This document shows positions 46,435 to 55,231 of a DNA stretch of 64,000 nucleotides, in pieces (positions within the stretch are counted from its first letter, which is position 1; the number at the start of each line of letters is the position of its first letter). Made by a program: the position numbers and the translations under genes. The notes under the pieces are model-generated. The model saw only the letters and a program-made list of their open reading frames with translations, did not search any database and had not been told where the DNA came from. This DNA is from Enterobacter quasihormaechei (lineage in GTDB: Bacteria; Pseudomonadota; Gammaproteobacteria; Enterobacterales; Enterobacteriaceae): positions 1-64,000 of the forward strand of contig NZ_SJON01000004.1 in NCBI RefSeq assembly GCF_004331385.1, written 5' to 3'.

Positions 46435-48497
46435 TCGTCGTTCTCCGCGCCTCGCGCACCTGCATCGTAAATCTGACGCCAGGCGATGGCATTATTCCAG
46501 ACAGGATCGTCTTCGCCTGCAAGGTGATAGCGCTCTCCCTCTTCCTGCAGATCGTCCGATGCATCCGTTCCAAACAGCCGCTGAATATTTCCCTCGTTTT
46601 TGATCGAACGGATGAAGCACAGGGCGGGATCCTGCTTCTGGTTATCTCCAAGGACCAGACGAATTTTCTGCCAGTCGTTGTAAAAGTACTCCTCCAGCAG
46701 CGGCAGCACTTTATTTTTCATCACCCGCTGCAGACGGGCGAAAGCAATGTCATCGTCCTCCGTCTCAATTACCGGTATGAAAAAAGCGTGCCCGAGCGTG
46801 TGCTCGCTATCGTACAGTGCCTCAATGCGTTCATTGAGCATCTGCAGTAGCCGTTTGAGATCGATACCTTTGATGACGTGGCCTTCCAGAATGGAGGCTT
46901 TCGGCAGCATGGCCTTAAACTCGAAGCGGCGGCGCAGGGCGGTGTCCAGAGCGGTCAGGGAACGGTCCGCGGTATTCATGGTGCCGACCAGGAACAGGTT
47001 GTTTGGCACGCTGAATTTTTCGCCCGAATAGGGTAGCGTCACGCTCAGGGCCTCGGGTTCACCCATGCGCTTGGATTTCTCAATTAAGGTGATGAGCTCT
47101 CCGAAAATTTTGGAGATATTGCCACGGTTAATCTCGTCAACAATCAGCACGTAGTTCTGGCGTTTTGCCGGTGCATTTTTTTTCGGTGTGACGGGAAGAT
47201 TATAATTATCATGAAGATAGTTGAGGATACCCCGGACATACGACTCGTTGTGGATATCAATCCCGTTGTTCTGATACCAGGCTTTGATGTCCTTCACGTA
47301 GGCGTTGTATCCATTCCCCAGATCCCCTTTTTTGCTGTTTAAAGGGAAGATGCCGAAATTCGTTTCACTTTTATAGGTGACGCCGAACGGTTTACCTGAT
47401 GTCGTTTTGAGCGTGGCGGCTTCGCCATTCAGCAGTTCTTTTTGAAACTTTGATAGCGCCTCGTTCAGCGCCAGCTGTTCACCTGCGTAACCAAACGCCG
47501 CATCCTCACAGATTTGCTTAAAGACGCCGGATTTAATGTCATAGCGAACGTTACCGTCACGGGTGGTATCGGCGCGTAGCCCTTCAATAAACTCTTCATA
47601 ACCAAAGCTTTGGTGGAAAGTGACAAAGCGGATGCGCTGTTCGGAGACCAGCCGGTCATAAAGCGCTTTAAGTGCGTTTCGGTAATCACTGCCCTGAAGG
47701 CCATCCAGCAGGCGGGAATACTCAGCGGGTTCACAGGCGCGAACGGCATGCTCAACGGTGGAATAGGTTTTACCCGTCCCCGGAGGGCCATAGAGAATGA
47801 CGTTCAGTGGAACATCCGCCACGCTCTCATCCGTATCCTGATCGTCGTCTTCGGCCCAGGACTCGCTACCTACCAGGCCGATATCGCTCTTATCTTTGAT
47901 GAAATGCGTGTAGAGATGCCACAGCGACATATTGAGTTCGACAGGGTCTACATGGCCGCCCAGCTCGCGGTTCAGAGCCGCCTTCAGCTCCAGGTTTTTT
48001 TCAAACCACGTCCCTTTCCCGGCGAGCCCAAGCCCGAAGCGGTTATTACAGTAGTTATAAATGCGGGAAAACATTTTGGTATTTACCACGTTCGAAACCC
48101 GCTCAGGGTACAGCGTGGCAAAAGCCCGGTGACACAACGCCCAGTACTGTTTCTTGAGAATGGATTTGGCCTTAAGCGCCTGTAGCTTGTTGACCACCTT
48201 TTCATATACGGCCGGGGTGCAGCCCTGTGCCATCAGGGTTGTGATTTCCCGCAGGTGAATCTGGGCCGCATTGTATTCGTTCTGCGACATTCCACCCTGT
48301 TTAATGCTGGCGACGCCGTTGGAGCGTTCATACCAAAGTGCCTTGATAAGGCTTTGATCACGAAACTCGGGCCGCTCTGTCGCTACGCGTTTGACCATCT
48401 GGTGATAGGCTGGCCCCCATTTAGGGCTGTATCGGCTGTTGTTATTGATATGCTCATTAAAGAAGGGGGCTAACGCGGTGCGATCCTGAACCATCAT
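46431..48497 (-). CDS. mcrB: McrB-like GTPase/AAA+ subunit
   Basis: A 688-residue AAA+ protein. About 200 N-terminal residues are helical and form the presumed DNA-reading domain, unlike the N-terminus of K-12 McrB. The motor has Walker A ILYGPPGTGKTYS near residue 235, Walker B VLIVDEINRGNISKIFGEL near 450, and the McrB signature MNTADRS near 515 followed by the arginine motif DTALRRRFEF. The hexamer is expected to use GTP and activate McrC. The novel N-terminal domain suggests the recognised modification differs from RmC. Its start lies upstream of any visible neighbour on the strand. Confidence 0.92.
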   Translation of the reverse strand: MMVQDRTALAPFFNEHINNNSRYSPKWGPAYHQMVKRVATERPEFRDQSLIKALWYERSNGVASIKQGGMSQNEYNAAQIHLREITTLMAQGCTPAVYEKVVNKLQALKAKSILKKQYWALCHRAFATLYPERVSNVVNTKMFSRIYNYCNNRFGLGLAGKGTWFEKNLELKAALNRELGGHVDPVELNMSLWHLYTHFIKDKSDIGLVGSESWAEDDDQDTDESVADVPLNVILYGPPGTGKTYSTVEHAVRACEPAEYSRLLDGLQGSDYRNALKALYDRLVSEQRIRFVTFHQSFGYEEFIEGLRADTTRDGNVRYDIKSGVFKQICEDAAFGYAGEQLALNEALSKFQKELLNGEAATLKTTSGKPFGVTYKSETNFGIFPLNSKKGDLGNGYNAYVKDIKAWYQNNGIDIHNESYVRGILNYLHDNYNLPVTPKKNAPAKRQNYVLIVDEINRGNISKIFGELITLIEKSKRMGEPEALSVTLPYSGEKFSVPNNLFLVGTMNTADRSLTALDTALRRRFEFKAMLPKASILEGHVIKGIDLKRLLQMLNERIEALYDSEHTLGHAFFIPVIETEDDDIAFARLQRVMKNKVLPLLEEYFYNDWQKIRLVLGDNQKQDPALCFIRSIKNEGNIQRLFGTDASDDLQEEGERYHLAGEDDPVWNNAIAWRQIYDAGARGAENDE

Positions 48498-48594
48498 AAA
48501 CTCCGGAAGTCGGGTAAAGGCGGTAAAGGTCAGTATTTTATAGGATTAATCTGAATAGTGTCACTGCTTGTTCAGGTGGGTTGAGGTGAAAAGG

Positions 48595-48619
48595 GGGCTG
48601 TCGCCGTTGGCGTCAGCCC
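48595..48619 (-). terminator. Terminator of the amidohydrolase-DoxX-MFS-hydrolase operon
   Basis: The reverse strand forms GGGCTG-A-CGCC-AAC-GGCG-A-CAGCCC followed by CCTTTT, six bases after the stop of the last operon gene. Confidence 0.8.
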
Positions 48620-48625
48620 TCAGAA

Positions 48626-49447
48626 TTACAGCGACTTCACAAACGCCAGCAGATCTTCGTTGAGCTGGTCCTGGTGGGTCAGCGCGAAGCCGTGCGGCGC
48701 GTTGTCGTACACCTTCAGCGTGGCGTTGTTGATCATCTCCGCCGCCAGCTTGCCGGTGGTTTCAAACGGTACGATCTGGTCGTTGCTGCCGTGGATCACC
48801 AGCGTCGGCACGTCGATTTTCGCCATATCCGGGCGGAAGTCGGTCTCGGCGAAGGCGGTCACGCAGTCGATGGTGCCCTTCAGGGACGCCAGCAGGGCGA
48901 TGTTCAGCGTCTGCGTCAGGGCACCTGCGGAAACGGTCTGCCCGGCGTTGGTGCCGTAGAACGGAGTGGCGAAATCGCTGATGAACTGGGCGCGATCTTT
49001 ACGCAGTCCGTCGCGAATACCGTCGAACACGCTCTGATCCACGCCTTCCGGGTAGCTATCGGATTTGCCGAAAATCGGCGTTACCGCGCCCAGCAGCGCA
49101 AGCCCGGACACGCGTTCGCTGCCGTAGTTGTTGATGTAGCGCGTCACGTCGCCGCCGCCCATGGAGAAGCCCACCAGCGTCACGTCGCGCAGATCCAGGG
49201 TGGTAATCAGGTCGTTAATGTCGGACGCAAAGGTGTCGTAGTCGTAGCCGTTCCACGGTTGTTCGGAGCGGCCAAACCCGCGACGGTCAAAGGCGATGGC
49301 GCGGAAGCCGCGCTCCGCCAGGTAGTTCAGCTGGCTGTCCCACATATCGCCGTCCAGCGGCCAGCCGTGGCTGAAGAGGATCGGTTTGCCCGCGCCGCAG
49401 TCTTTGTAGTAAATCTGCGTGCCGTCTTTTGCCTTAAACAGTGCCAT
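48626..49447 (-). CDS. Alpha/beta hydrolase, chloroperoxidase-like
   Basis: A 273-residue alpha/beta hydrolase. HGWPLDGDMWD forms the oxyanion loop, the nucleophile elbow is GFSMGGG near residue 95, the acid is in HGSNDQIVP near 225 and the histidine in NAPHGFALTHQ near 252. These are the marks of cofactor-free haloperoxidase/esterases (once called non-haem chloroperoxidases). The natural substrate is unknown. It is the last gene of a four-gene operon, 30 bases after the MFS transporter gene. Confidence 0.88.
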   Translation of the reverse strand: MALFKAKDGTQIYYKDCGAGKPILFSHGWPLDGDMWDSQLNYLAERGFRAIAFDRRGFGRSEQPWNGYDYDTFASDINDLITTLDLRDVTLVGFSMGGGDVTRYINNYGSERVSGLALLGAVTPIFGKSDSYPEGVDQSVFDGIRDGLRKDRAQFISDFATPFYGTNAGQTVSAGALTQTLNIALLASLKGTIDCVTAFAETDFRPDMAKIDVPTLVIHGSNDQIVPFETTGKLAAEMINNATLKVYDNAPHGFALTHQDQLNEDLLAFVKSL

Positions 49448-49477
49448 AGTGTGTTCCTGTGCAGGTGATTGTTATGG

Positions 49478-51097
49478 TTATACCGGCGCGACCAGATAGC
49501 GAATTGCCGGTGATGTTGTGCCCTGATGAAAAGCCAGAACGCGGCTTTGCAACAGGAGGTCATTCATGGTGTGGCGTTCCTGCTGGCGCAAATGCTCGAT
49601 CCAGGAACCCATCAGGAAAGTCTCGATAAACAGCCCCGGACGTTCGATATCCTCGTACACCGCCCAGCTCATCGCTCCGGCGCGGCGGCGCACCCGGCGT
49701 AGCTCGTGCACGGCCTGCAAAAACGCTTTCGCGTTCTGTGGGTCGATGATGTACTCGTGCGACACCAGCACCGGGCCGCGCTCGTTCGGGAGTTCAATCT
49801 CCACGCCGTCCAGCGGCTGGCCGCTGAGCTCGAGATTTAAATCCGGATCTTTCTCCAGCTTCCAGCGGAACACCGTTGCGCTCGCCAGCACCATGCCCAG
49901 CGTGGCGACCACCAGCGAGGTCGGGGTGCCAAACTGCGAGGCGAGCTGGCCCCAGACGGCGCTGCCTGCGGTCATCGAGCCGAAGAACACCGTCAGATAA
50001 ACCGCCAGCGCCCGGGCCTTCACCCAGCGGGCGGCGCTGCGCTGCGCGCCGAGGTTGAGGGTGGAAAGCACCGCAATCCACGCGAAGCCGGTAAAGAACT
50101 CAAACAGGTTCAGCAGCCAGAAGTGGCGCACGAACGCCAGCGCCAGCATGGTGATCGCAAACGTCAGGCTGGCGGCCACCATCAGGCGGTCGGCGTTCAG
50201 CCGCTGGCGCAGGCGCGGCAGCAGGATGGCTCCGGCAATCGCCCCCAGGCCGATACACGCCAGCATCACGCCGTAGCCCGCCGGGCCTAAGCCCAGCTCG
50301 CGGCGCGCCACCAGCGGCAGTAACGCCCAGCCCGCGCTGCCGAAAACGAAGAAGGCCACGGTCCGCACCAGCACGTTGCGCAGCACCGGGGCGGCGTGCA
50401 CGTAGCGGATGCCGGACCGCACCGCAGAGAAGAAGTGCTCCGGCGGCAGGCGCTGCACGGACGGCGCCGGACGCCAGCGCCACAGCACCCACGCCACGCC
50501 CATTACGGAGAGCGCGTTCAGGGCAAACACCATCCACGGCCCGGCCAGCGACAGTAGAAAACCGCCCAGCGCGGGGCCAATCGCCCGGCTGATGTTGACC
50601 CCGAGCGAGTTAAGCGCCACGGCGGAACCCAGCTCGGGCTTGCTCACCAGGTCAGGCACAATCGCCTGGAACGGCGGCGAGCTCATGGCCGCGCCCACGC
50701 TCAGCAGAAACGTTGCCGCCAGCAGAACGGTGGGGGTGACGTGTCCGGTAAAAGAGAGCACCGTCAGCCCGGCGGCGGCGATGAACACCCACAGCTGGGA
50801 GAAGAGCAGGTATTTACGCCGGTCGACGATGTCCGCCATCACCCCGGACGGCAGGGCGAAGAGGAACATCGGCAGGCTGCTGGCCGCCTGCACCAGCGCG
50901 ATATCCAGCGGATCGGCGCTGAGCGTCAGCATGCTCCAGTTGATGCCGACGTCACTCATCCATGAGCCGACGTTAGAGACCACCGTGGCGATCCACAGCA
51001 TGCGGAACACCGGCTGGCTCAGCGGCTGCCATGGCGAAGCCGCCGGTGCGGGCGTCGTCTCGACGTGTGCGTCGCGAACGTCGTTAACCTGGGTCAT
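49478..51097 (-). CDS. MFS transporter with C-terminal ABM-like domain
   Basis: A 539-residue protein. The first 410 residues form a 12-span MFS exporter of the EntS-like MFS_3 family (FRMLWIATVVSNVGSWMSDV, SGVMADIVDRRKYLL). The last 110 residues (VLVSHEYIIDPQNAKAFLQA, then RRRAGAMSWAVYEDIERPG and ETFLMGSWIEHLRQQER) have the look of a dimeric alpha/beta-barrel monooxygenase-like domain on the cytoplasmic side. The ATG overlaps the doxX stop. It probably exports a small hydrophobic compound handled by the operon's enzymes. Confidence 0.85.
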   Translation of the reverse strand: MTQVNDVRDAHVETTPAPAASPWQPLSQPVFRMLWIATVVSNVGSWMSDVGINWSMLTLSADPLDIALVQAASSLPMFLFALPSGVMADIVDRRKYLLFSQLWVFIAAAGLTVLSFTGHVTPTVLLAATFLLSVGAAMSSPPFQAIVPDLVSKPELGSAVALNSLGVNISRAIGPALGGFLLSLAGPWMVFALNALSVMGVAWVLWRWRPAPSVQRLPPEHFFSAVRSGIRYVHAAPVLRNVLVRTVAFFVFGSAGWALLPLVARRELGLGPAGYGVMLACIGLGAIAGAILLPRLRQRLNADRLMVAASLTFAITMLALAFVRHFWLLNLFEFFTGFAWIAVLSTLNLGAQRSAARWVKARALAVYLTVFFGSMTAGSAVWGQLASQFGTPTSLVVATLGMVLASATVFRWKLEKDPDLNLELSGQPLDGVEIELPNERGPVLVSHEYIIDPQNAKAFLQAVHELRRVRRRAGAMSWAVYEDIERPGLFIETFLMGSWIEHLRQQERHTMNDLLLQSRVLAFHQGTTSPAIRYLVAPV

Positions 51098-51501
51098 GCG
51101 AACCTCTCCGTCGCCTTACGCTGCAACCGCCACTGGCCTGGCCCGGTGAGGGCGAGAGTGGTGAAGATAATCAGCAGCAGCCAGCCAAACTGCCCCTCGG
51201 CAATCGACCAGCCCGGGTGGACTACCAGCATCGCCACCAGCAGCACGGCGATAATCGGCAGGCAGGCCAGGCGGGTATAGACGCCTGCAATGATAAACAG
51301 CGGGCAGATGACCTCGGCGACGATCGCCGGGATCAGGCTGGCATACGGTCCGAAGCCAAACGGATCTTCGATGCGCGTCAGCTCTTCGCTAAAGTGGAGC
51401 ACCTTCGGCAGGCCGTGCACGTAAAGCAACAGCAGGCTGCCGGTCAGGCGCAGGAAAAACAGCCCCGGATCGATCCGGGGCGAAGCGTCATAATGTTTCA
51501 T
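51094..51501 (-). CDS. DoxX family membrane protein
   Basis: About 135 residues with four hydrophobic segments; FFLRLTGSLLLLYVHGLPKV near the start and an internal GVYTRLACLPIIAVL are typical of DoxX/YphA-like proteins. The open frame reaches 51522, but ATG 51501 overlaps the amidohydrolase stop in an ATGA junction and is preferred. DoxX proteins are linked to redox stress responses in other bacteria, but the role here is not known. Confidence 0.85.
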   Translation of the reverse strand: MKHYDASPRIDPGLFFLRLTGSLLLLYVHGLPKVLHFSEELTRIEDPFGFGPYASLIPAIVAEVICPLFIIAGVYTRLACLPIIAVLLVAMLVVHPGWSIAEGQFGWLLLIIFTTLALTGPGQWRLQRKATERFA

Positions 51502-53372
51502 CAGAATGCAAAGCAGCTGCAACCCAGCGCCCCCCAGAAAGCGTTATCGTCGGATACCGGCATCTCTGACGTGCGGGCAAAATCATGCTGGTGGCTGTGA
51601 ACCCCGCACGGGCCGCTACAGTGGTGAGCCACACTCATACCCACGCGTGCGGCCTGCGGCGGCGCGCTGCGGTAGTGGCCGGGCACTTTCACCACCGGGG
51701 ACCACTCGGGCAGGACCGGAATGGCCGGCGGCGCGAGCGGGCCAAAGGTGCCAGCGGCATAGACGATATCGCCGTTCACCACGGTGAGGACGGACTCAAT
51801 GCCCTTGATCTCCTCTTCCGGCACGCGGAAGTAGTCTTTGCTGAGCACCGCCAGATCTGCGAGCTGGCCCGCTTTGATCTGCCCCTTCTGATTCTGCTCG
51901 CTGGAGAACCACGCGCTGCCCTGGGTCCAGAGCATCAGGGCGGTATCGCGGTCCAGACGGGCGCTGTGATCGTACATCTGCATCCCGCCAACGGTACGAC
52001 CGGAGACGAGCCAGTAGAGCGCGGTCCACGGGTTGTAGCTCGCCACGCGGGTGGCGTCCGTCCCTAAGCCCACCGGCACGCCGGTCTCAAGCATTTTGGC
52101 CACCGGCGGCGTGTGGCGGGTGGCTTCAATGCCGTAGCGCTCGGCAAAGTACTCGCCCTGGAAGGCCATGCGGTGCTGCACGGCAATGCCGCCGCCCAGT
52201 TCTTTGATGCGGTCGATATTGGCCTGCGATACGGTTTCGGCGTGGTCGAAGAACCAGTGCAGCCCGTTGAACGGAATGTCGCGGTTCACCTTCTCGAACA
52301 CGTCCAGCATACGGCTGATGGATTCGTTGTAGGTGGCGTGCAGGCGGAACGGCCAGCGGTGCTCCACCAGATGGCGCACTACGCGCTCCAGCTCGTCCTC
52401 CATGCCCGGCGCGAGATCCGGGCGCGGCTCGAGGAAATCTTCAAAGTCGGCGGCGGAGAAGACCAGCATCTCGCCCGCGCCGTTGTGGCGGAAGAAGTCG
52501 CTGCCCTGGCCCGGCGTGAGCATGTCGGTCCATTTTTCAAAGTCTTCCAGCTCGTGGCCCGGACGCTGGGTAAACAGGTTATAGGCGATGCGGATAGTCA
52601 TCTGCTTTTTCTCGTGCAGCTCGGCAATCACCTCGTAATCTTCCGGGTAGTTCTGGAAGCCGCCGCCCGCGTCGATGGCGCTGGTCAGCCCCAGGCGGTT
52701 CAGCTCGCGCATAAACTGGCGCGTGGAGTTGACCTGCTGCTCCAGCGGCAGCTTCGGCCCTTTGGCGAGGGTTGAATAGAGGATCATGGCGTTCGGGCGG
52801 GCGATCAGCATCCCGGTCGGGTTGCCGTTGGCGTCGCGCTGGATCTCGCCGCCCGGCGGGTTCGGCGTATCCCTGGTATAGCCAACCACCTTCAGCGCGG
52901 CGCGGTTGAGCAGGGCGCGGTCGTACAGGTGCAGAATGAAGATCGGGGTATCCGGCGCGGCGTCGTTAATCTCATCCAGCGTCGGCATGCGGCGCTCGGC
53001 AAACTGGAACTCGCTCCAGCCGCCCACCACGCGTACCCACTGCGGCGACGGCGTGCGCAGGGCCTGCTCTTTCAGCATCCGCAGGGCATCTGCCAGCGAC
53101 GGCACGCCTTCCCAGCGCAGCTCGAGGTTGTAGTTCAGCCCGCCGCGGATAAGGTGCAGGTGCGAATCGTTCAGGCCGGGGATGGCGGTGTGGCCTTTCA
53201 AATCAACCACCTTAGTGCCGTCGCAGTGGTGTTGCATCACCTCGGCGACGGTACCCACTTCCAGAAATTTCCCGTCGCGCACGGCAACGGCTTCCGCGAG
53301 GGGATTCTCGCGATCGACGGTGTGAAACTGGCCGTTAACCAGAATAAGATCGGCTTTACCGAGGGTAACCAT
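51501..53372 (-). CDS. Amidohydrolase, YtcJ-like
   Basis: A 623-residue metal-dependent amidohydrolase. The first metal motif is GLNDSHLHL near residue 67, the central part has HLYDRALLNR and WFFDHAETVS (metal histidine), and the last acid is in GLGTDATR near 430; a composite beta-sandwich surrounds the barrel. YtcJ-like enzymes (often called exoenzyme regulatory proteins) hydrolyse amide or ester bonds of unknown substrates. A cysteine/histidine-rich tail (HHCSGPCGVHSHQHDF) is unusual and might bind metal. It is the first gene of the four-gene operon, divergent from the isochorismatase-type gene. Confidence 0.88.
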   Translation of the reverse strand: MVTLGKADLILVNGQFHTVDRENPLAEAVAVRDGKFLEVGTVAEVMQHHCDGTKVVDLKGHTAIPGLNDSHLHLIRGGLNYNLELRWEGVPSLADALRMLKEQALRTPSPQWVRVVGGWSEFQFAERRMPTLDEINDAAPDTPIFILHLYDRALLNRAALKVVGYTRDTPNPPGGEIQRDANGNPTGMLIARPNAMILYSTLAKGPKLPLEQQVNSTRQFMRELNRLGLTSAIDAGGGFQNYPEDYEVIAELHEKKQMTIRIAYNLFTQRPGHELEDFEKWTDMLTPGQGSDFFRHNGAGEMLVFSAADFEDFLEPRPDLAPGMEDELERVVRHLVEHRWPFRLHATYNESISRMLDVFEKVNRDIPFNGLHWFFDHAETVSQANIDRIKELGGGIAVQHRMAFQGEYFAERYGIEATRHTPPVAKMLETGVPVGLGTDATRVASYNPWTALYWLVSGRTVGGMQMYDHSARLDRDTALMLWTQGSAWFSSEQNQKGQIKAGQLADLAVLSKDYFRVPEEEIKGIESVLTVVNGDIVYAAGTFGPLAPPAIPVLPEWSPVVKVPGHYRSAPPQAARVGMSVAHHCSGPCGVHSHQHDFARTSEMPVSDDNAFWGALGCSCFAF

Positions 53373-53433
53373 AATAGCTCCAGACTAAGAGGGGAATGGT
53401 CAGGATTATGGGAACCGGTTTCGGGAAAGATCC

Positions 53434-53489
53434 AGTTATACAATAGGATAGGTATACCAAAGTATAACTATACCTAAGGTTAACTATAC
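53434..53489. promoter_or_regulatory. Cluster of GTATA/TATAC half-sites in divergent promoter region
   Basis: TAGGTATA (53449-53456) and TATACCTA (53469-53476) form an 8-base inverted repeat. Inside are GGTATACC and GTATAACTATAC, and further half-sites GTTATAC and AACTATAC flank it. The array sits between the amidohydrolase operon and the divergent hydrolase and looks like an operator for a dimeric regulator. Confidence 0.5.
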
Positions 53490-53592
53490 GAAGAGATAAT
53501 TACGCCCCGGCGGCGTGGGTCATAGGATTAATGCGATTTTATCGGCGTGCCTTTCGCGACGATTTTAACCTTTAACCTCACTGGATAATCTT

Positions 53593-54279
53593 ATGACCAC
53601 TTCAAAGCTCGAAGTCTTAACCCCTGCCAACTGTCAGATCATCTTCATCGACCACCAGCCGCAGATGGCGTTTGGCGTGCAGTCTATTGACCGCCAGGTG
53701 CTGAAAAACAACACCGTGGCGCTGGCGAAAGCGGCAAAAGTGTTCAACATCCCGACCATCATCACCACCGTTGAAACCGAAAGCTTCTCCGGCAACACCT
53801 ATCCGGAGCTGCTGGACGTGTTCCCGGGCCAGGACATTCTGGAGCGTACCTCCATGAACTCCTGGGACGACCAGAAAGTGCGTGACGCGCTGAAGGCCAA
53901 CGGCAAGAAGAAAGTGGTTGTCGCCGGTCTGTGGACCGAAGTGTGCAACAACAGCTTTGCCCTGTGCGCGATGCTGGAAGGCGACTACGAAATTTACATG
54001 GTGGCAGATGCGTCCGGTGGCACCTCCAAAGAGGCCCACGACTTCGCGATGCAGCGCATGATCCAGGCGGGCGTGATCCCGGTGACCTGGCAGCAGGTCA
54101 TGCTGGAGTGGCAGCGTGACTGGGCGCACAAAGAGACCTACACCGCGGTGATGGATATCGTGCGCGAGCACTCCGGCGCCTACGGCATGGGCGTGGACTA
54201 CGCCTACACCATGGTGCACAAAGCGCCGTCTCGCCAGAAGAGCGAGCACCGCACCTTAGCGCCGGTCCCGGCACGCTAA
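53593..54279 (+). CDS. Isochorismatase-family hydrolase (YcaC-like)
   Basis: A 228-residue cysteine hydrolase. The triad aspartate is in IIFIDHQPQ near residue 20, a lysine lies at GKKKVVVAGL, and the nucleophilic cysteine is in LWTEVCNNSFALCAML near 118. YcaC is the closest kind of relative; substrates are unknown. The ATG follows a purine-poor leader (GGATAATCTT). The gene is divergent from the amidohydrolase operon and shares the half-site array, suggesting joint control. A terminator-like hairpin follows before the XapX genes. Confidence 0.88.
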   Translation: MTTSKLEVLTPANCQIIFIDHQPQMAFGVQSIDRQVLKNNTVALAKAAKVFNIPTIITTVETESFSGNTYPELLDVFPGQDILERTSMNSWDDQKVRDALKANGKKKVVVAGLWTEVCNNSFALCAMLEGDYEIYMVADASGGTSKEAHDFAMQRMIQAGVIPVTWQQVMLEWQRDWAHKETYTAVMDIVREHSGAYGMGVDYAYTMVHKAPSRQKSEHRTLAPVPAR

Positions 54280-54286
54280 GCCTCGT

Positions 54287-54325
54287 CGGCGGGCTGGTCC
54301 CTCATCCGGCTCGCCGCGCCTTTTT
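54287..54325 (+). terminator. Intercistronic terminator-like hairpin
   Basis: CGGCGGGC and GCTCGCCG pair (one G-U) with a 14-base loop, followed by CGCC and TTTTT. It probably lowers expression of the XapX, receiver and kinase genes relative to the hydrolase. Confidence 0.6.
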
Positions 54326-54339
54326 CTCTGGAGTTCTCA

Positions 54340-54561
54340 ATGAGTACAGGGTTGATATCCCTCGCGGCAGGCGTATTGATTGGCCTGATGTACGCCGTGC
54401 TGAAGGTGCGGTCCCCCGCGCCGCCCGCGCTGGCGCTGATTGGCCTGCTGGGCATGCTGGCAGGCGAACAGGCGATGCGTCATCTTTTATCCCGCGATAA
54501 TCCGGCTGCCGTGCAGGTGACGGTTCCCCACGTTCAACACCCTACCGGAGCGTCATCATGA
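54340..54561 (+). CDS. XapX (DUF1427) membrane protein, first copy
   Basis: A 73-residue protein with two hydrophobic segments: ISLAAGVLIGLMYAVL and LALIGLLGMLAGE, joined by KVRSPAPPA, which is the XapX signature. Function unknown; the name comes from an xap-locus gene. The stop overlaps the ATG of a second XapX gene of very similar sequence, so this is a tandem duplication. Confidence 0.85.
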   Translation: MSTGLISLAAGVLIGLMYAVLKVRSPAPPALALIGLLGMLAGEQAMRHLLSRDNPAAVQVTVPHVQHPTGASS

Positions 54562-54818
54562 AGGCCTGGATTATTTCGCTGGTGTGCGGGGTCGTGGCTG
54601 GGGTACTTTACGCCCTGCTTGACGTGCATTCTCCGGCGCCGCCGGTCGTCGCGCTGCTAGGCCTGTTCGGCATGCTGGTGGGTGAACAGCTGATCCCCAT
54701 TGGGCGTCGTCTGGTGAGCCGCGAACCGCTGACCCTGGCCTGGTTTCGTCATGAATGCGTACCGAAAATCAGCGGTACTGCGCCCCCCGCGCCCGCGAAG
54801 GAAAGCCGCGACGCGTAA
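54558..54818 (+). CDS. XapX (DUF1427) membrane protein, second copy
   Basis: An 86-residue protein aligned with the previous one through both spans (ISLVCGVVAGVLYALL, SPAPPVVALLGLFGMLVGEQ) and with a longer basic C-terminal tail. The ATGA overlap shows coupling. The two may form a hetero-oligomer in the inner membrane. No catalytic residues are seen. Confidence 0.85.
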   Translation: MKAWIISLVCGVVAGVLYALLDVHSPAPPVVALLGLFGMLVGEQLIPIGRRLVSREPLTLAWFRHECVPKISGTAPPAPAKESRDA

Positions 54819-54841
54819 CGATTTGTTTGAGGAAAGACAGC

Positions 54842-55222
54842 ATGACGCTGCCGTGGCGCATTGCCATCATCGATGACGAACGCTCTGTTCGCAGCGGGCT
54901 CAGTAATCTGCTGCAATCGGAAGGGTATGCTACCGATACCTTCGATTCGGCAGAGGTGTTTTTAAGCCACCCTCTCGCCCTGACCGGCGCGTCGCTGGTG
55001 ATCGCCGACATCAAGCTGCGCGGCATGAACGGCATCGAGCTGTTTGAGAAGCTGCGGTTGCTGGCCGCGCCGCCGCCGCCAATACTGTTTATCTCCGGCC
55101 ATGCTGATGAAAATATGCAGCGGTATGCACTCAGTCTGGGCGCCGCTGCATTTTTGCGTAAGCCGATTAACATCGATATTCTGCTGGATCATATTCAGCG
55201 GGAGCTGACCCGCCGACAATAA
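54842..55222 (+). CDS. Stand-alone response-regulator receiver domain
   Basis: A 126-residue CheY-like receiver without output domain. Acidic pocket D11-D12, phospho-acceptor D56 in VIADIKLRG, ISGHA with the switch serine, and FLRKP with the lysine are all present. The frame is open upstream from 54755, but ATG 54842 after AGGAAAG starts the domain. It lies nine bases before the large histidine kinase gene and is its likely phosphorylation partner or a phosphate sink competing with the FixJ-type regulator downstream. Confidence 0.88.
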   Translation: MTLPWRIAIIDDERSVRSGLSNLLQSEGYATDTFDSAEVFLSHPLALTGASLVIADIKLRGMNGIELFEKLRLLAAPPPPILFISGHADENMQRYALSLGAAAFLRKPINIDILLDHIQRELTRRQ

Positions 55223-55231
55223 GGATCGCGG

